Both the position numbers and the translations under genes were made by a program. Shown piece after piece: positions 45,216 to 53,244 of a DNA stretch of 64,000 nucleotides. The stretch comes from Streptomyces sp. Ag109_O5-10 (GTDB lineage Bacteria > Actinomycetota > Actinomycetes > Streptomycetales > Streptomycetaceae): the NCBI RefSeq assembly GCF_900105755.1, contig NZ_FNTQ01000001.1, positions 496,001 to 560,000 on the forward strand, in the 5' to 3' direction. The first letter of the stretch is position 1. Every line of letters starts with the position of its first letter. The notes below the pieces were generated by a model, which made no database searches, was not told where the DNA came from, and saw nothing but the letters and a program-made list of their open reading frames with translations.

Positions 45216-46235
45216 ATGGCGGACGTGATGCGGGCGTGGTCGGTTCAGCGGCCCGGGCCGGTCGAGGCGGATCCGCTGCGGCTGGCCGAGCGGCCGGTGC
45301 CGGTACCGAAGGCGGACGAGCTGCTGGTGCGGGTGCGGGCCTGCGGGGTGTGCCGCACCGATCTTCATGTCACCGAGGGGGATCTGCCGGTGCACCGGGC
45401 CGGGGTGACTCCGGGGCACGAGGTGGTCGGCACGGTCGCGGGCACGGGTACCGCGGTGGCGGACTTCGCGGTCGGCGACCGGGTGGGGGTCGCCTGGCTG
45501 CGGCGCACGGACGGGGAGTGCGCGTACTGCCTGCGGGGCGCCGAGAACCTGTGCCCGCGCTCGGAGTACACCGGCTGGGACGCCGACGGAGGCTACGCGG
45601 AGTACACGACCGTGCCGGCCGCCTTCGCCTACCGGCTGCCCGGTCACCTCGACGACGTGGCGCTCGCGCCGCTGCTGTGCGCCGGGATCATCGGCTACCG
45701 CGCGCTGCGCCGGGCGTCGCTCCCGGCGGGCGGCCGGATCGGTCTCTACGGCTTCGGGGGCAGCGCCCACCTGTGCGCGCAGGTGGCGCTCGCCGAGGGA
45801 GCGCGGGTGCACGTGCTCACCCGGGGTGCCGAGGCGCGGCGGCTGGCCGTGGAGCTGGGTGCGGCCTCGGCGCGGGACGCCTACGAACCGCCGCCCGAGC
45901 CGCTGGACAGCGCGATCCTGTTCGCGCCGGTCGGCGACCTGGTGCCGGTCGCCCTGCGCGCCCTGGACCGGGGCGGGGTGCTGGCGGTCGCGGGCATCCA
46001 CCTCAGCGACGTGCCGTCGCTCGACTACGAGCGCGAGCTGTTCTACGAGCGGGAGCTGCGCAGCGTCACCTCCAACACCCGTGCCGACGGGCGGGAGTTC
46101 CTCGCCCTGGCCGAGCGGCACGGCGTGCGCGCGACCACCCACCCGTATCCGCTGTCGGAGGCGCCGCGGGCGCTGCGGGACCTGAAGGCCGGGCGCTTCG
46201 ACGGGGCCGCGGTGCTGGTGAACGACCTTTCCTGA
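45216..46235 (+). CDS. Zinc-dependent alcohol dehydrogenase (MDR)
   Basis: 339 residues. The catalytic-zinc motif CGVCRTDLH, then TPGHEVVG and the Rossmann region [20 protein letters not shown] are present. The structural-zinc loop, normally four Cys, reads [16 protein letters not shown]: the first Cys position is Asp, leaving three Cys. It probably oxidises primary alcohols or reduces aldehydes with NAD(P). The substrate is unknown. No good ribosome-binding site stands before the ATG. Confidence 0.9.
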   Translation: MADVMRAWSVQRPGPVEADPLRLAERPVPVPKADELLVRVRACGVCRTDLHVTEGDLPVHRAGVTPGHEVVGTVAGTGTAVADFAVGDRVGVAWLRRTDGECAYCLRGAENLCPRSEYTGWDADGGYAEYTTVPAAFAYRLPGHLDDVALAPLLCAGIIGYRALRRASLPAGGRIGLYGFGGSAHLCAQVALAEGARVHVLTRGAEARRLAVELGAASARDAYEPPPEPLDSAILFAPVGDLVPVALRALDRGGVLAVAGIHLSDVPSLDYERELFYERELRSVTSNTRADGREFLALAERHGVRATTHPYPLSEAPRALRDLKAGRFDGAAVLVNDLS

Positions 46236-46463
46236 GCCCAACCGCCGGGCGCCCCGGGCACGGGAGCGGGCCACCGGCGCACGGCCGGGAAACACCACCC
46301 TTTCCACCCCGAACACCGTGTTTGCACACCTAAGGCATGCAACCGCCCCTTTCGCGCCGTACCCGTAGATCACCAGGACTGTTTGGCTTGTCCGTGCGCA
46401 CCACCACCTCGCACACCACCGACCCTCCGGGTCACCGTTGTTCACCTCTCTGCTGGAGGGAAT

Positions 46464-47906
46464 GTGTCCACACCGGACAGCGTCATCGGCTCCGCCGTCG
46501 ACGAGCCCGAGCCGGATCCGACCACCGACGGGCAGCTCACCAGCCTGAGCACCCGGGCGGCACGCCAGCTCGCCACGACCACCAAGTCCGAACCGCAGAT
46601 GCAGGCCATCACCTCCCGGTGGCTGCTGAAGACACTGCCGTGGGTGGACGTCAAGGGCGGCACCTACCGGGTCAACCGGCGCCTCCAGCTGCGCACCGGG
46701 CGGGGCCGGGTGAGCTTCGAGCACAACGGCGGGGACGACATCCGGGTCATCCCGGGGACCCTCACCGAGCTGCCGATCCTGCGCGGTTACGACGACCCGG
46801 ACGCGCTGACCCAGCTCGCGGACCGGTTCCAGCCCCGCGAGGTACGCGCCGGGCAGGTGCTGTTCGAGGCGGGGCAGCCGGTCAGCGAGACCTACCTGGT
46901 GGTGCACGGCCGGTTCATCCGGTACGCGGCCGGCAAGTACGGCGAGGAGGAGGTCGTCGGGGTCGTCACCGACGGCGACCAGATGGGCGACGAGGCGGTC
47001 GGCCAGACCGATCCGCTCTGGCTCACCTCGGTACGGGCCGAGACGGCGGGCGTGGTCCTCGCGCTGCCCTGGGCGGTGGCCGAGGAGATCATGGACCGGG
47101 TGCCGTCGCTCGGCGCCCATCTGCAGGCCTACGTCGACCGGCAGCGGCTGCCGATGAACCGCAAGGGCGAGGCCGAGGTGCCGGTGCAGGCCGGCCACAC
47201 CGGCGAGCCGACCCTGCAGGGCGGCTTCGTGGACTACGAACTCGCACCGCGCGAGTACGAGTTGTCGCTCACCCAGACCGTGCTGCGGGTGCACTCCCGG
47301 GTCGCCGACCTCTACAACCACCCGATGGACCAGACCCAGCAGCAGCTGCGGCTCACGGTCGAGGAGATCCGCGAGCGCCAGGAGTGGGAGCTGGTCAACA
47401 ACCGGGAGTTCGGGCTCCTGCACAACATCGACTACGGGCAGCGGATCAGCTCGTTCACCGGTCCGCCGACCCCGGACGACATGGACGAGCTGATCTCCAT
47501 GCGCCGCAAGACCAAGGTGATCCTCGCGCACCCCAAGGCGATCGCGGCCTTCTTCCGGCAGTGCAACCGGCGCGGCCTCGTACCCCCGTCCACCGACGTC
47601 GACGGGCACGAGATCCCGGCCTGGCGCGGGGTCCCGATCTACCCGTGCAGCAAGATCCCGATCAGCGACGATCACACCAGCAGCATCATCGCGCTGCGCA
47701 CCGGCGAGGCCGACCAGGGGGTCGTCGGCCTCTATCAGACCGGTATCCCCGAGGAGTTCCAGCCCGGCCTGAACGTCCGCTTCATGGGCGTCAACGAGCA
47801 GGCCGTCATCAACTACCTGGTCACCGCCTACTACTCGCTCGCCGTCCTGGTCCCCGACGCGGCCGGGATCCTGGAGAACGTCCAGCTCGGCCGCACCGCC
47901 GACTGA
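46464..47906 (+). CDS. Family 2B encapsulin shell protein with inserted cyclic-nucleotide-binding-like domain
   Basis: 480 residues from a GTG at 46464, with GGAGGG just upstream. The ends of the protein are of the encapsulin HK97-like type ([18 protein letters not shown] near the N-terminus; [33 protein letters not shown] and ATYYSLAVL-type C-terminal strands). About residues 105-235 form an inserted cNMP-binding-like domain ([36 protein letters not shown]). In other actinobacteria this family forms nanocompartments holding 2-methylisoborneol synthase; here the synthase and methyltransferase genes follow at once, 17 and 65 bp apart. It should self-assemble into a shell in the cytoplasm. A former label, Crp-family regulator, would be misleading as no DNA-binding domain is present. 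Confidence 0.92.
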   Translation: MSTPDSVIGSAVDEPEPDPTTDGQLTSLSTRAARQLATTTKSEPQMQAITSRWLLKTLPWVDVKGGTYRVNRRLQLRTGRGRVSFEHNGGDDIRVIPGTLTELPILRGYDDPDALTQLADRFQPREVRAGQVLFEAGQPVSETYLVVHGRFIRYAAGKYGEEEVVGVVTDGDQMGDEAVGQTDPLWLTSVRAETAGVVLALPWAVAEEIMDRVPSLGAHLQAYVDRQRLPMNRKGEAEVPVQAGHTGEPTLQGGFVDYELAPREYELSLTQTVLRVHSRVADLYNHPMDQTQQQLRLTVEEIRERQEWELVNNREFGLLHNIDYGQRISSFTGPPTPDDMDELISMRRKTKVILAHPKAIAAFFRQCNRRGLVPPSTDVDGHEIPAWRGVPIYPCSKIPISDDHTSSIIALRTGEADQGVVGLYQTGIPEEFQPGLNVRFMGVNEQAVINYLVTAYYSLAVLVPDAAGILENVQLGRTAD

Positions 47907-47923
47907 CGGCCTGGAGCACATCC

Positions 47924-48976
47924 ATGAGCACACCCACCACCGGCTACGCCCTGCCGGGGCCGCCGAACATCGCGGAGCGGCTGCGCCCGGCCAGGCGCAC
48001 CGGGGCGGTCCCCGGACTGCTCCACCGGCCGGCCGTACCCGCCGACCCGGAGAAGGCGGCCGAGCTCGACCGCCGGCTCGAGACCTGGGCCCGCGAGCTC
48101 GACCTGTTCCCCGCGGCCTGGAAGGGGGACTTCTCCGACTTCCAGTTCGGCCGGGCCGTCGCCCTGCAGCACCCGGGCGGCCTCGACCTGGACCGGCTCA
48201 CCGCGGCCGGCAAACTCCTGCTCGCCGAGAACATCGTGGACTCCTGCTACTGCGAGGAGGACGAGGGGCGGGGCGGATCCCGGCGGGGCCTCGGCGGCCC
48301 GCTGATCATCGCCCAGTCGGCACTCGACCCCTTCCACGGCATCCCGGAGCTGGAGGAGGAGTGGCGCGAGGGCGTCCGGGCCACCGGGCCCCTGCGGTCG
48401 TACCACTTCGCCCTCACGGACTTCGCGGCCTTCGCCACGCCCAGCCAGACCGACCGGTTCGTCCACGACGTCGCCCGGCTGCACCTCGGCTACCTCGCCG
48501 AGGCCGCGTGGATGGAGACCGGGTACGTACCGCGGGTCTGGGAGTACCTGGTGATGCGGCAGTTCAACAACTTCCGGCCCTGTCTGTCGATCGTCGACGC
48601 GGTGGACGGCTACGAACTGCCCGAGCAGCTCTACGCCCGCCCGGAGATCCAGCGGATCACGGCACTGGCCTGCAACGCCACGACCATCGTCAACGATCTG
48701 TACTCCTTCACGAAGGAGCTGGCGAGCGACCCGGACCACCTGAACCTGCCCCAGGTGGTGGCCGCCAACGACCGGCAGGGCCTGAAGAGTGCCTATCTGA
48801 AGTCCGTCGACATCCACAACCGGGTCATGAACGCCTTCGAGGAGGAGTCGGCCGCCCTGTCCGCCACTTCGCCGCTGGTCGCCCGCTACGCCGAGGGGCT
48901 CGCGGCCTGGGTCTCCGGCAACCACGAGTGGCACGCCACCAACACCAGCCGCTACCACCTGCCCGACTACTGGTAG
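47924..48976 (+). CDS. 2-methylisoborneol synthase (terpene cyclase), short N-terminus
   Basis: 350 residues; SD GGAG lies just before the ATG at 47924. Terpene cyclase motifs: the Asp-rich region VDSCYCEEDEG near residue 105, the NSE/DTE motif NDLYSFTKE at 257-265 and the C-terminal RY pair (TSRYHL). It matches 2-MIB synthases over AVPGLLHRP to the end (MRQFNNFRPC, LACNATTIVNDLYS) and would cyclise 2-methyl-GPP to 2-methylisoborneol. Two oddities: the usual Asp-Asp pair is Asp-Ser (D106-S107), and only about 30 residues precede the conserved core, while many Streptomyces versions carry a long Pro/Ala-rich extension linked with encapsulin loading. It sits between the shell and methyltransferase genes. 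Confidence 0.92.
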   Translation: MSTPTTGYALPGPPNIAERLRPARRTGAVPGLLHRPAVPADPEKAAELDRRLETWARELDLFPAAWKGDFSDFQFGRAVALQHPGGLDLDRLTAAGKLLLAENIVDSCYCEEDEGRGGSRRGLGGPLIIAQSALDPFHGIPELEEEWREGVRATGPLRSYHFALTDFAAFATPSQTDRFVHDVARLHLGYLAEAAWMETGYVPRVWEYLVMRQFNNFRPCLSIVDAVDGYELPEQLYARPEIQRITALACNATTIVNDLYSFTKELASDPDHLNLPQVVAANDRQGLKSAYLKSVDIHNRVMNAFEEESAALSATSPLVARYAEGLAAWVSGNHEWHATNTSRYHLPDYW

Positions 48977-49041
48977 CCACCGAGCCAGTCCGAAGAACCG
49001 AACCACCGAAGCACCGTCAGCAACACTTCGAGGAGAACCTG

Positions 49042-49926
49042 TTGACCACCGCCCCTGTCGCTCGGAAGACCACCACGTCAGCCCCGGTGCCGACCCAGTC
49101 CAGGTACCAGAACAGCGTCGCGGAGTACTGGAACGCCGAGGAGAACCCGGTCAACCTCGAACTCGGAAAGATCGACGACCTCTACCACCATCACTACGGC
49201 ATCGGTGAGGCCGACTGGTCGGTGCTCGACGAGACCGGCCCCGCCCTGCGCAGGGAACGCGTCACCGCCGAGCTGCACCGCCTGGAGCACGCCCAGGCCG
49301 AGCTGCTCGCCTCGCACCTCGGCGCCCTCACACCGGCCGACCGGGTCTTCGACGCGGGCTGCGGCCGCGGCGGCGGCAGCATCGTGGCGAACCTGCGCTA
49401 CGGCTGCCACTCCGACGGCGTGACCATCTCCGCCAAACAGGCCGACTTCGCCAACGAGATGGCCCGCAAGCGGGAGGTCGGCGACAAGGTCCGCTACCAC
49501 CACCGGAACATGCTGGACACCGGCTTCGAGACGGGCGCCTACGCGGCCTCGTGGAACAACGAGTCCACGATGTACGTGGAGCTGGAGCTGCTGTTCGCCG
49601 AGCACGCCCGGCTGCTGCGCCGCGGCGGACGCTACGTGACGATCACCGGCTGCTACAACAACGCCTACGGCCAGGCATCCCGCGAGGTGTCCCTGATCAA
49701 CGCCCACTACATCTGCGACATCCACCCGCGGTCTGAGTACTTCCGGGCGATGGCCGCCAACCGCCTGGTGCCGGTCCATGTGGAGGACCTCACCGCGGCG
49801 ACGATCCCGTACTGGGAACTGCGCAAGCAGGCCGACCACCTGGTGACGGGGATCGAGGACGCCTTCCTCACCGCGTACAAGAACGGCAGCTTCCAGTACC
49901 TGCTGATCGTGGCCGACCGGGTCTGA
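49042..49926 (+). CDS. Geranyl diphosphate C2-methyltransferase
   Basis: 294 residues from a TTG at 49042, picked because AGGAG lies 6 bp upstream and the frame fits. SAM motif VFDAGCGRGGGSIVANL near residue 103, and family features WNNESTMYVELELLFAEHAR and GRYVTITGCYNNAYG. It methylates C2 of geranyl diphosphate to make the substrate of the cyclase encoded upstream. Last gene of the operon, with a strong terminator 20 bp downstream. Confidence 0.93.
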   Translation: MTTAPVARKTTTSAPVPTQSRYQNSVAEYWNAEENPVNLELGKIDDLYHHHYGIGEADWSVLDETGPALRRERVTAELHRLEHAQAELLASHLGALTPADRVFDAGCGRGGGSIVANLRYGCHSDGVTISAKQADFANEMARKREVGDKVRYHHRNMLDTGFETGAYAASWNNESTMYVELELLFAEHARLLRRGGRYVTITGCYNNAYGQASREVSLINAHYICDIHPRSEYFRAMAANRLVPVHVEDLTAATIPYWELRKQADHLVTGIEDAFLTAYKNGSFQYLLIVADRV

Positions 49927-49945
49927 CCCGGCGGCGGGTCCACGC

Positions 49946-49973
49946 GGGGGCGGTGTCCACGGACACCGCCCCC
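49946..49973. terminator. Bidirectional terminator after the 2-methylisoborneol operon
   Basis: Perfect 13-bp arms (GGGGGCGGTGTCC and its complement) with 2 intervening bases lie in the 55-bp gap between convergent stops. Confidence 0.8.
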
Positions 49974-49981
49974 CGTACGGC

Positions 49982-50464
49982 TCACTCCCCCGCGTACGCC
50001 TTCTTCAGCGCGGCGATGTCCAGCTTGCCCATGGCGTACATGGCCCGGGTGGTGCGCGCGGCCTTCTCCGGGTCGGCGTCGCCGATCATCTCGATCAGCC
50101 CGTCCGGGATGACCTGCCAGGACACCCCGTACCTGTCCTTGAGCCACCCGCAGGGGCCGGGCTCGCCACCGTTCTCGGTGAGCTTGGCCCAGTAGTGGTC
50201 GACCTCCTCCTGGCCGTCGCAGTAGATCTGGAAGGAGATCGCCTCGCTGAACTTGAACTGCGGGCCGCCGTTGATGGCGACGAACTTCTGCCCGTTGGCC
50301 GTGAAGTCGACGGCCAGCACCGACCCCGTCTCCCCCGGCCCCGCCTCGTTGTACCGGCCGACCTTGCCGATGCTGGAGTTCTTGAAGATCGACACGTAGT
50401 AGTGGGCGGCCTCCTCGGCCTGGCCGTCGAACCAGAGACACGTGGTGAATCCGTCGGTGGTCAT
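49982..50464 (-). CDS. PhnB-like VOC protein (3-demethylubiquinone methyltransferase-like fold)
   Basis: 160 residues from the ATG at 50464, which has a near-perfect AGGAGGTG. The sequence TTCLWFDGQAEEAAHYYVSI and PQFKFSEAISFQIYCDGQEE, with DRYGVSWQVIPDGL, matches the PhnB/glyoxalase-like family. Members bind small metabolites; the function is unknown here. Convergent with the methyltransferase across a terminator. Confidence 0.9.
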   Translation of the reverse strand: MTTDGFTTCLWFDGQAEEAAHYYVSIFKNSSIGKVGRYNEAGPGETGSVLAVDFTANGQKFVAINGGPQFKFSEAISFQIYCDGQEEVDHYWAKLTENGGEPGPCGWLKDRYGVSWQVIPDGLIEMIGDADPEKAARTTRAMYAMGKLDIAALKKAYAGE

Positions 50465-50532
50465 GAGCACCTCCTGGGAGCGGGGAAACGCGGTCATGTG
50501 TACCGACCCCCGCTCACCGAGAAACTCATCGC

Positions 50533-50620
50533 CGAACGCCCCTCCAGGGGCACGGGGGTACCCCCAGGCCGAAGGCCGGGGGAGAACTGCGCGGGCCCCG
50601 GCGCCCGTTGCGGCACAGGG
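50533..50620. repeat. Copy 4 of dispersed palindromic repeat, with extra hairpin
   Basis: The first part CGCCCC-tcca-GGGGCACGGGGG and the tail GAACTGCGCGGGCCCCGG match the other copies. In between is an inserted hairpin (CCCCCAGGCC-gaa-GGCCGGGGG, about 50560-50582). It lies in the 202-bp gap between two divergent genes. Confidence 0.75.
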
Positions 50621-50666
50621 CGGAGGCGCTGGCGCCGGGGCAAGGGGCACCGGCATCCTGCTCACT

Positions 50667-51479
50667 GTGGACGCACTGGAATTCAAGGTGAAGGACCCGG
50701 GGCTGCGGAGCATCTTCGACCAGGACGCCGAGCGGTACGAACGGGCCCGGCCCCGCTACCCGGCCGCGCTGGTCGAGGAGCTGGTCCGGGTCACGGGGGC
50801 CGGGCCGGACGTCCGGGTGCTGGAGATCGCCCCGGGCACCGGCAAGCTCACCGCCGACCTGGCGCGGTCCGGCTGTTCGATCACCGCCGTGGAGATCGGC
50901 CCGAGCATGGCCGCCGTCGCCCGCCGGCAGCTCGCGCCCTTCCCCCGGGTGGAGGTGGTGGTGTCGGCCTTCGAAGAGTGGGAGCCGCCCCCGGAGCCGT
51001 TCGACGCGGTGGTCTGCGCGACCGCCTTCCACTGGCTCGACCCGGCGGTGCGGCTGCCGAGGGCGGCCCGGGCACTGCGTCCCGGCGGCCGCCTCGGGAT
51101 CGTCTCCACCCATCACGTGGCGGGCGGCACCGAGGACTTCTTCGCCGAGGTCCAGGAGTGCTACGAGCGATGGGATCCGGCCACCCCGCCCGGCCTGCGC
51201 CAGACCCGCGAGGCGGACCTCGCGACCGACACGAGCGAGTTCACCGGGTCCCCGTATGTCACCGACGTCGCCGTGCAGGGCCACGCCCAGGAGATCACCT
51301 ACACCACCGGCCAGTACCTGGACGTGCTGCTCACCTACTCGAACCACCGGGCGCTCCCGGAGGCCGCCCGGGACGGGCTGCTCGCGGGCATCGGCGAGCT
51401 GATCGACTCCCGGTACGGCGGTGTGGTCACCAAACGGTACTGGCACGAGCTGGTCACAGCCGTCCGCGTCGGGCCGTAG
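50667..51479 (+). CDS. Class I SAM-dependent methyltransferase
   Basis: 270 residues from a GTG at 50667; no ribosome-binding site is clear and the start is uncertain. It has the SAM motif VLEIAPGTGKLTADLARSG near residue 52, then FDAVVCATAFHWLDP and ALRPGGRLGIVSTHH, the trans-aconitate methyltransferase-like type. Substrate unknown. Confidence 0.82.
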   Translation: MDALEFKVKDPGLRSIFDQDAERYERARPRYPAALVEELVRVTGAGPDVRVLEIAPGTGKLTADLARSGCSITAVEIGPSMAAVARRQLAPFPRVEVVVSAFEEWEPPPEPFDAVVCATAFHWLDPAVRLPRAARALRPGGRLGIVSTHHVAGGTEDFFAEVQECYERWDPATPPGLRQTREADLATDTSEFTGSPYVTDVAVQGHAQEITYTTGQYLDVLLTYSNHRALPEAARDGLLAGIGELIDSRYGGVVTKRYWHELVTAVRVGP

Positions 51480-51534
51480 CCACCTCGTCCACAGCCCGCC
51501 ACCGGCGGTTTTCCGCCAGGAGGGGAAACGGGAC

Positions 51535-51559
51535 GCATGCGTCGCGTCACACCGGGTAC
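51535..51559 (+). promoter_or_regulatory. SigB-type promoter P1 of the sigma-factor gene
   Basis: GCAT (51535-51538), 15 bp, GGGTAC (51554-51559) fits the Streptomyces SigB-family pattern GnnT-N14-16-GGGTAY. It lies 125 bp before the sigma-factor ATG. Confidence 0.6.
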
Positions 51560-51575
51560 CCGAGCCGCAAGGCAC

Positions 51576-51600
51576 GCATGGGGTGTCCGGTTCCGGGTAT
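51576..51600 (+). promoter_or_regulatory. SigB-type promoter P2 of the sigma-factor gene
   Basis: GCAT (51576-51579), 15 bp, GGGTAT (51595-51600), identical in layout to P1 and 41 bp downstream, 84 bp before the ATG. Two matched sites point to autoregulation. Confidence 0.6.
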
Positions 51601-51684
51601 CCGGGGCTGGTAACCGCCTGGACAGTGCCGGGACGACACCGGCCGAAGAGGCGCCGCCGCAACGTGAGTGACCTGGGAGAGGAC

Positions 51685-52572
51685 ATGAACACCGCCGGGA
51701 TCCGGTCGGAAGCAGTGAAAGCCGCTCACCCCGTCGAGGCGTGGACGACGCAGGGGGCACTGCCAGGAATCGAGGACCCGCGGACCGTGGCCCCGCGCGA
51801 CGCACGCGAGCTGTCCCGCCAGTTCTTCCAGCGGCTCACCGAGCTGGAGGAGGGCACGCAGGAGTACCAGTACGCCCGCAACACGCTCATCGAGATGAAC
51901 ATGTCGCTGGTCCGGTTCGCGGCCGGACGGTTCCGCAACCGCGGCGACGACATGGAGGACATCGTCCAGACCGGGATGATCGGCCTGATCAAGGCCATCG
52001 ACCGGTTCGAGCTGTCGCGCGAGGTCGAGTTCACCTCCTTCGCGCTGCCGTACATCGTGGGCGAGATCAAGCGGTTCTTCCGCGACACCACCTGGGCGGT
52101 GCACGTGCCGCGCCGGCTCCAGGAGCTGCGCGTGGAGCTGGCCAAGGCGCGCGAGGAACTCTCCAGCCGCCTGGACCGGGAGCCGACGGTCGCCGAGCTG
52201 GCCACCCTCATGAACCTGTCCGAGGGCGAGGTGGTCGAGGGCCAGCTGGCCGCCAACGGATACAACTCCTCCTCCCTTGACGCCGCGCTGACCGGGGACG
52301 GCCCGGAGGGCGGCGAGGCGGTGCTGGCCGACTTCATCGGGGTCGAGGAGGAAGGCCTGAGCCTGGTGGAGGACTTCCAGTCGCTGGCTCCGCTCATGGC
52401 CGAGCTGAGCGAACGGGACCGCGAGATCATCCATCTGCGGTTCGTGGAGGAGGCCACCCAGGCCGAGATCGGTGAGCGGCTCGGGTGCTCCCAGATGCAC
52501 GTCTCCCGCCTGATCAAGCGGATCATCATGCGGCTGCGTCAGGGGATGCTGGGCGAGCTCGGCTGCGCCTGA
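51685..52572 (+). CDS. RNA polymerase sigma factor, SigB/SigF (group 3) family
   Basis: 295 residues from the ATG at 51685, preceded by GGGAGAGGA; a GTG at 51664 is an alternative. Region 2 is at about 55-125 (NTLIEMNMSLVRFAAGRF, DIVQTGMIGLIKAIDRFE, REVEFTSFALPYIVGEIKRF), region 3 follows (WAVHVPRRLQELRVEL) and the region 4 HTH is at about 235-290 (SERDREIIHLRFVEEATQAE, QMHVSRLIKRIIMRLRQG). Such factors direct osmotic, oxidative-stress and sporulation genes in Streptomyces. Two tandem SigB-type promoters upstream suggest positive autoregulation. The convergent gene at 52674 encodes an anti-sigma-like HATPase. Confidence 0.95.
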   Translation: MNTAGIRSEAVKAAHPVEAWTTQGALPGIEDPRTVAPRDARELSRQFFQRLTELEEGTQEYQYARNTLIEMNMSLVRFAAGRFRNRGDDMEDIVQTGMIGLIKAIDRFELSREVEFTSFALPYIVGEIKRFFRDTTWAVHVPRRLQELRVELAKAREELSSRLDREPTVAELATLMNLSEGEVVEGQLAANGYNSSSLDAALTGDGPEGGEAVLADFIGVEEEGLSLVEDFQSLAPLMAELSERDREIIHLRFVEEATQAEIGERLGCSQMHVSRLIKRIIMRLRQGMLGELGCA

Positions 52573-52582
52573 CGGCGGGATC

Positions 52583-52624
52583 CACGGGCGCTGCCCCGCA
52601 CCGGCGCGCGGGGCGGCGCCCGTG
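52583..52624. terminator. Bidirectional terminator between sigma factor and HATPase genes
   Basis: 17-bp stem (CACGGGCGCTGCCCCGC with its complement, one G-U pair) and an 8-nt loop, 10 bp after the sigma-factor stop. The following 52625-52673 contains short TTCACAGG-like direct repeats with no evident gene. Confidence 0.75.
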
Positions 52625-52673
52625 ATGACGGTCACCAGGTTCACAGGTTCACAGGGTTACAAGGGTCACAGGG

Positions 52674-53126
52674 TCATCTGGGAAAGCGCACCAGCGCGCG
52701 TACCCGCTTGCCGACCGGCACCCGTTCGGCGACCACCTCCGTGGCCAGGGCGTGGACGATCTCCAGTCCGTGCCGGCCGACCCGCTCGGGGTCCCTGGGG
52801 AAGCGCCGGGGCAGGGCGGCGCTGCTGTCGTACACGGAGACCAGGACCGCGCTGTCCGTACCCTCCAGTTCCAGGATGTACGGGCCGTTGCTGTGCCGGT
52901 CCGCGTTGGTCACCAGCTCACTGACCACGAGCAGCAGCTCACCGTCGGCCCGGGGGTCGATCGAGGCGCACCACTCGGTCCTGAGCTGCTCCAGGAAGCC
53001 GGCCGCGAAGTCCCGCGCCTCGGCGATGCAGCCGGGCTCACCGGTGTAGTGCGCCGCGCGTCGCAGCGGCTCCACGGGTACGTCGAAGCCAGTCGGTATC
53101 ACTGCCCCGCCCAGGTTTTCGATCAT
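52674..53126 (-). CDS. HATPase_c_2 ATP-binding protein (anti-sigma/SpoIIAB-RsbW-like)
   Basis: 150 residues from the ATG at 53126, with GGAGAG upstream. It is a small GHKL-fold protein: the N box ELVTNADRHS near residue 70 and the G box GRHGLEIVHALATEV near 118, with no phosphoacceptor or sensor domains. Streptomyces has many such proteins; some are anti-sigma factors for SigB-family sigmas, others have no sigma partner. Its convergent position next to the sigma-factor gene suggests, but does not prove, that it controls that factor. Confidence 0.88.
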   Translation of the reverse strand: MIENLGGAVIPTGFDVPVEPLRRAAHYTGEPGCIAEARDFAAGFLEQLRTEWCASIDPRADGELLLVVSELVTNADRHSNGPYILELEGTDSAVLVSVYDSSAALPRRFPRDPERVGRHGLEIVHALATEVVAERVPVGKRVRALVRFPR

Positions 53127-53244
53127 GCGTGTCTCTCCAGGAGGCCGGCCCGGCCCGTCGCTGTGCACCCATGCTCGTACCCCGAGTGCGCGCCGACAGT
53201 CCCCGCAGGTGTTCGCCGACCGCGCACATCTCACGTCGCGCTGG

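Noticed and set aside
46464..47906. Crp/Fnr-type transcription factor
   Set aside because: Although a cNMP-binding-like domain is visible, no HTH follows and the flanking sequence and gene partners fit a family 2B encapsulin.
45126..47933. 935-codon minus-strand frame covering the alcohol dehydrogenase and encapsulin genes
   Set aside because: It is antisense to two genes with clear motifs and itself shows none.
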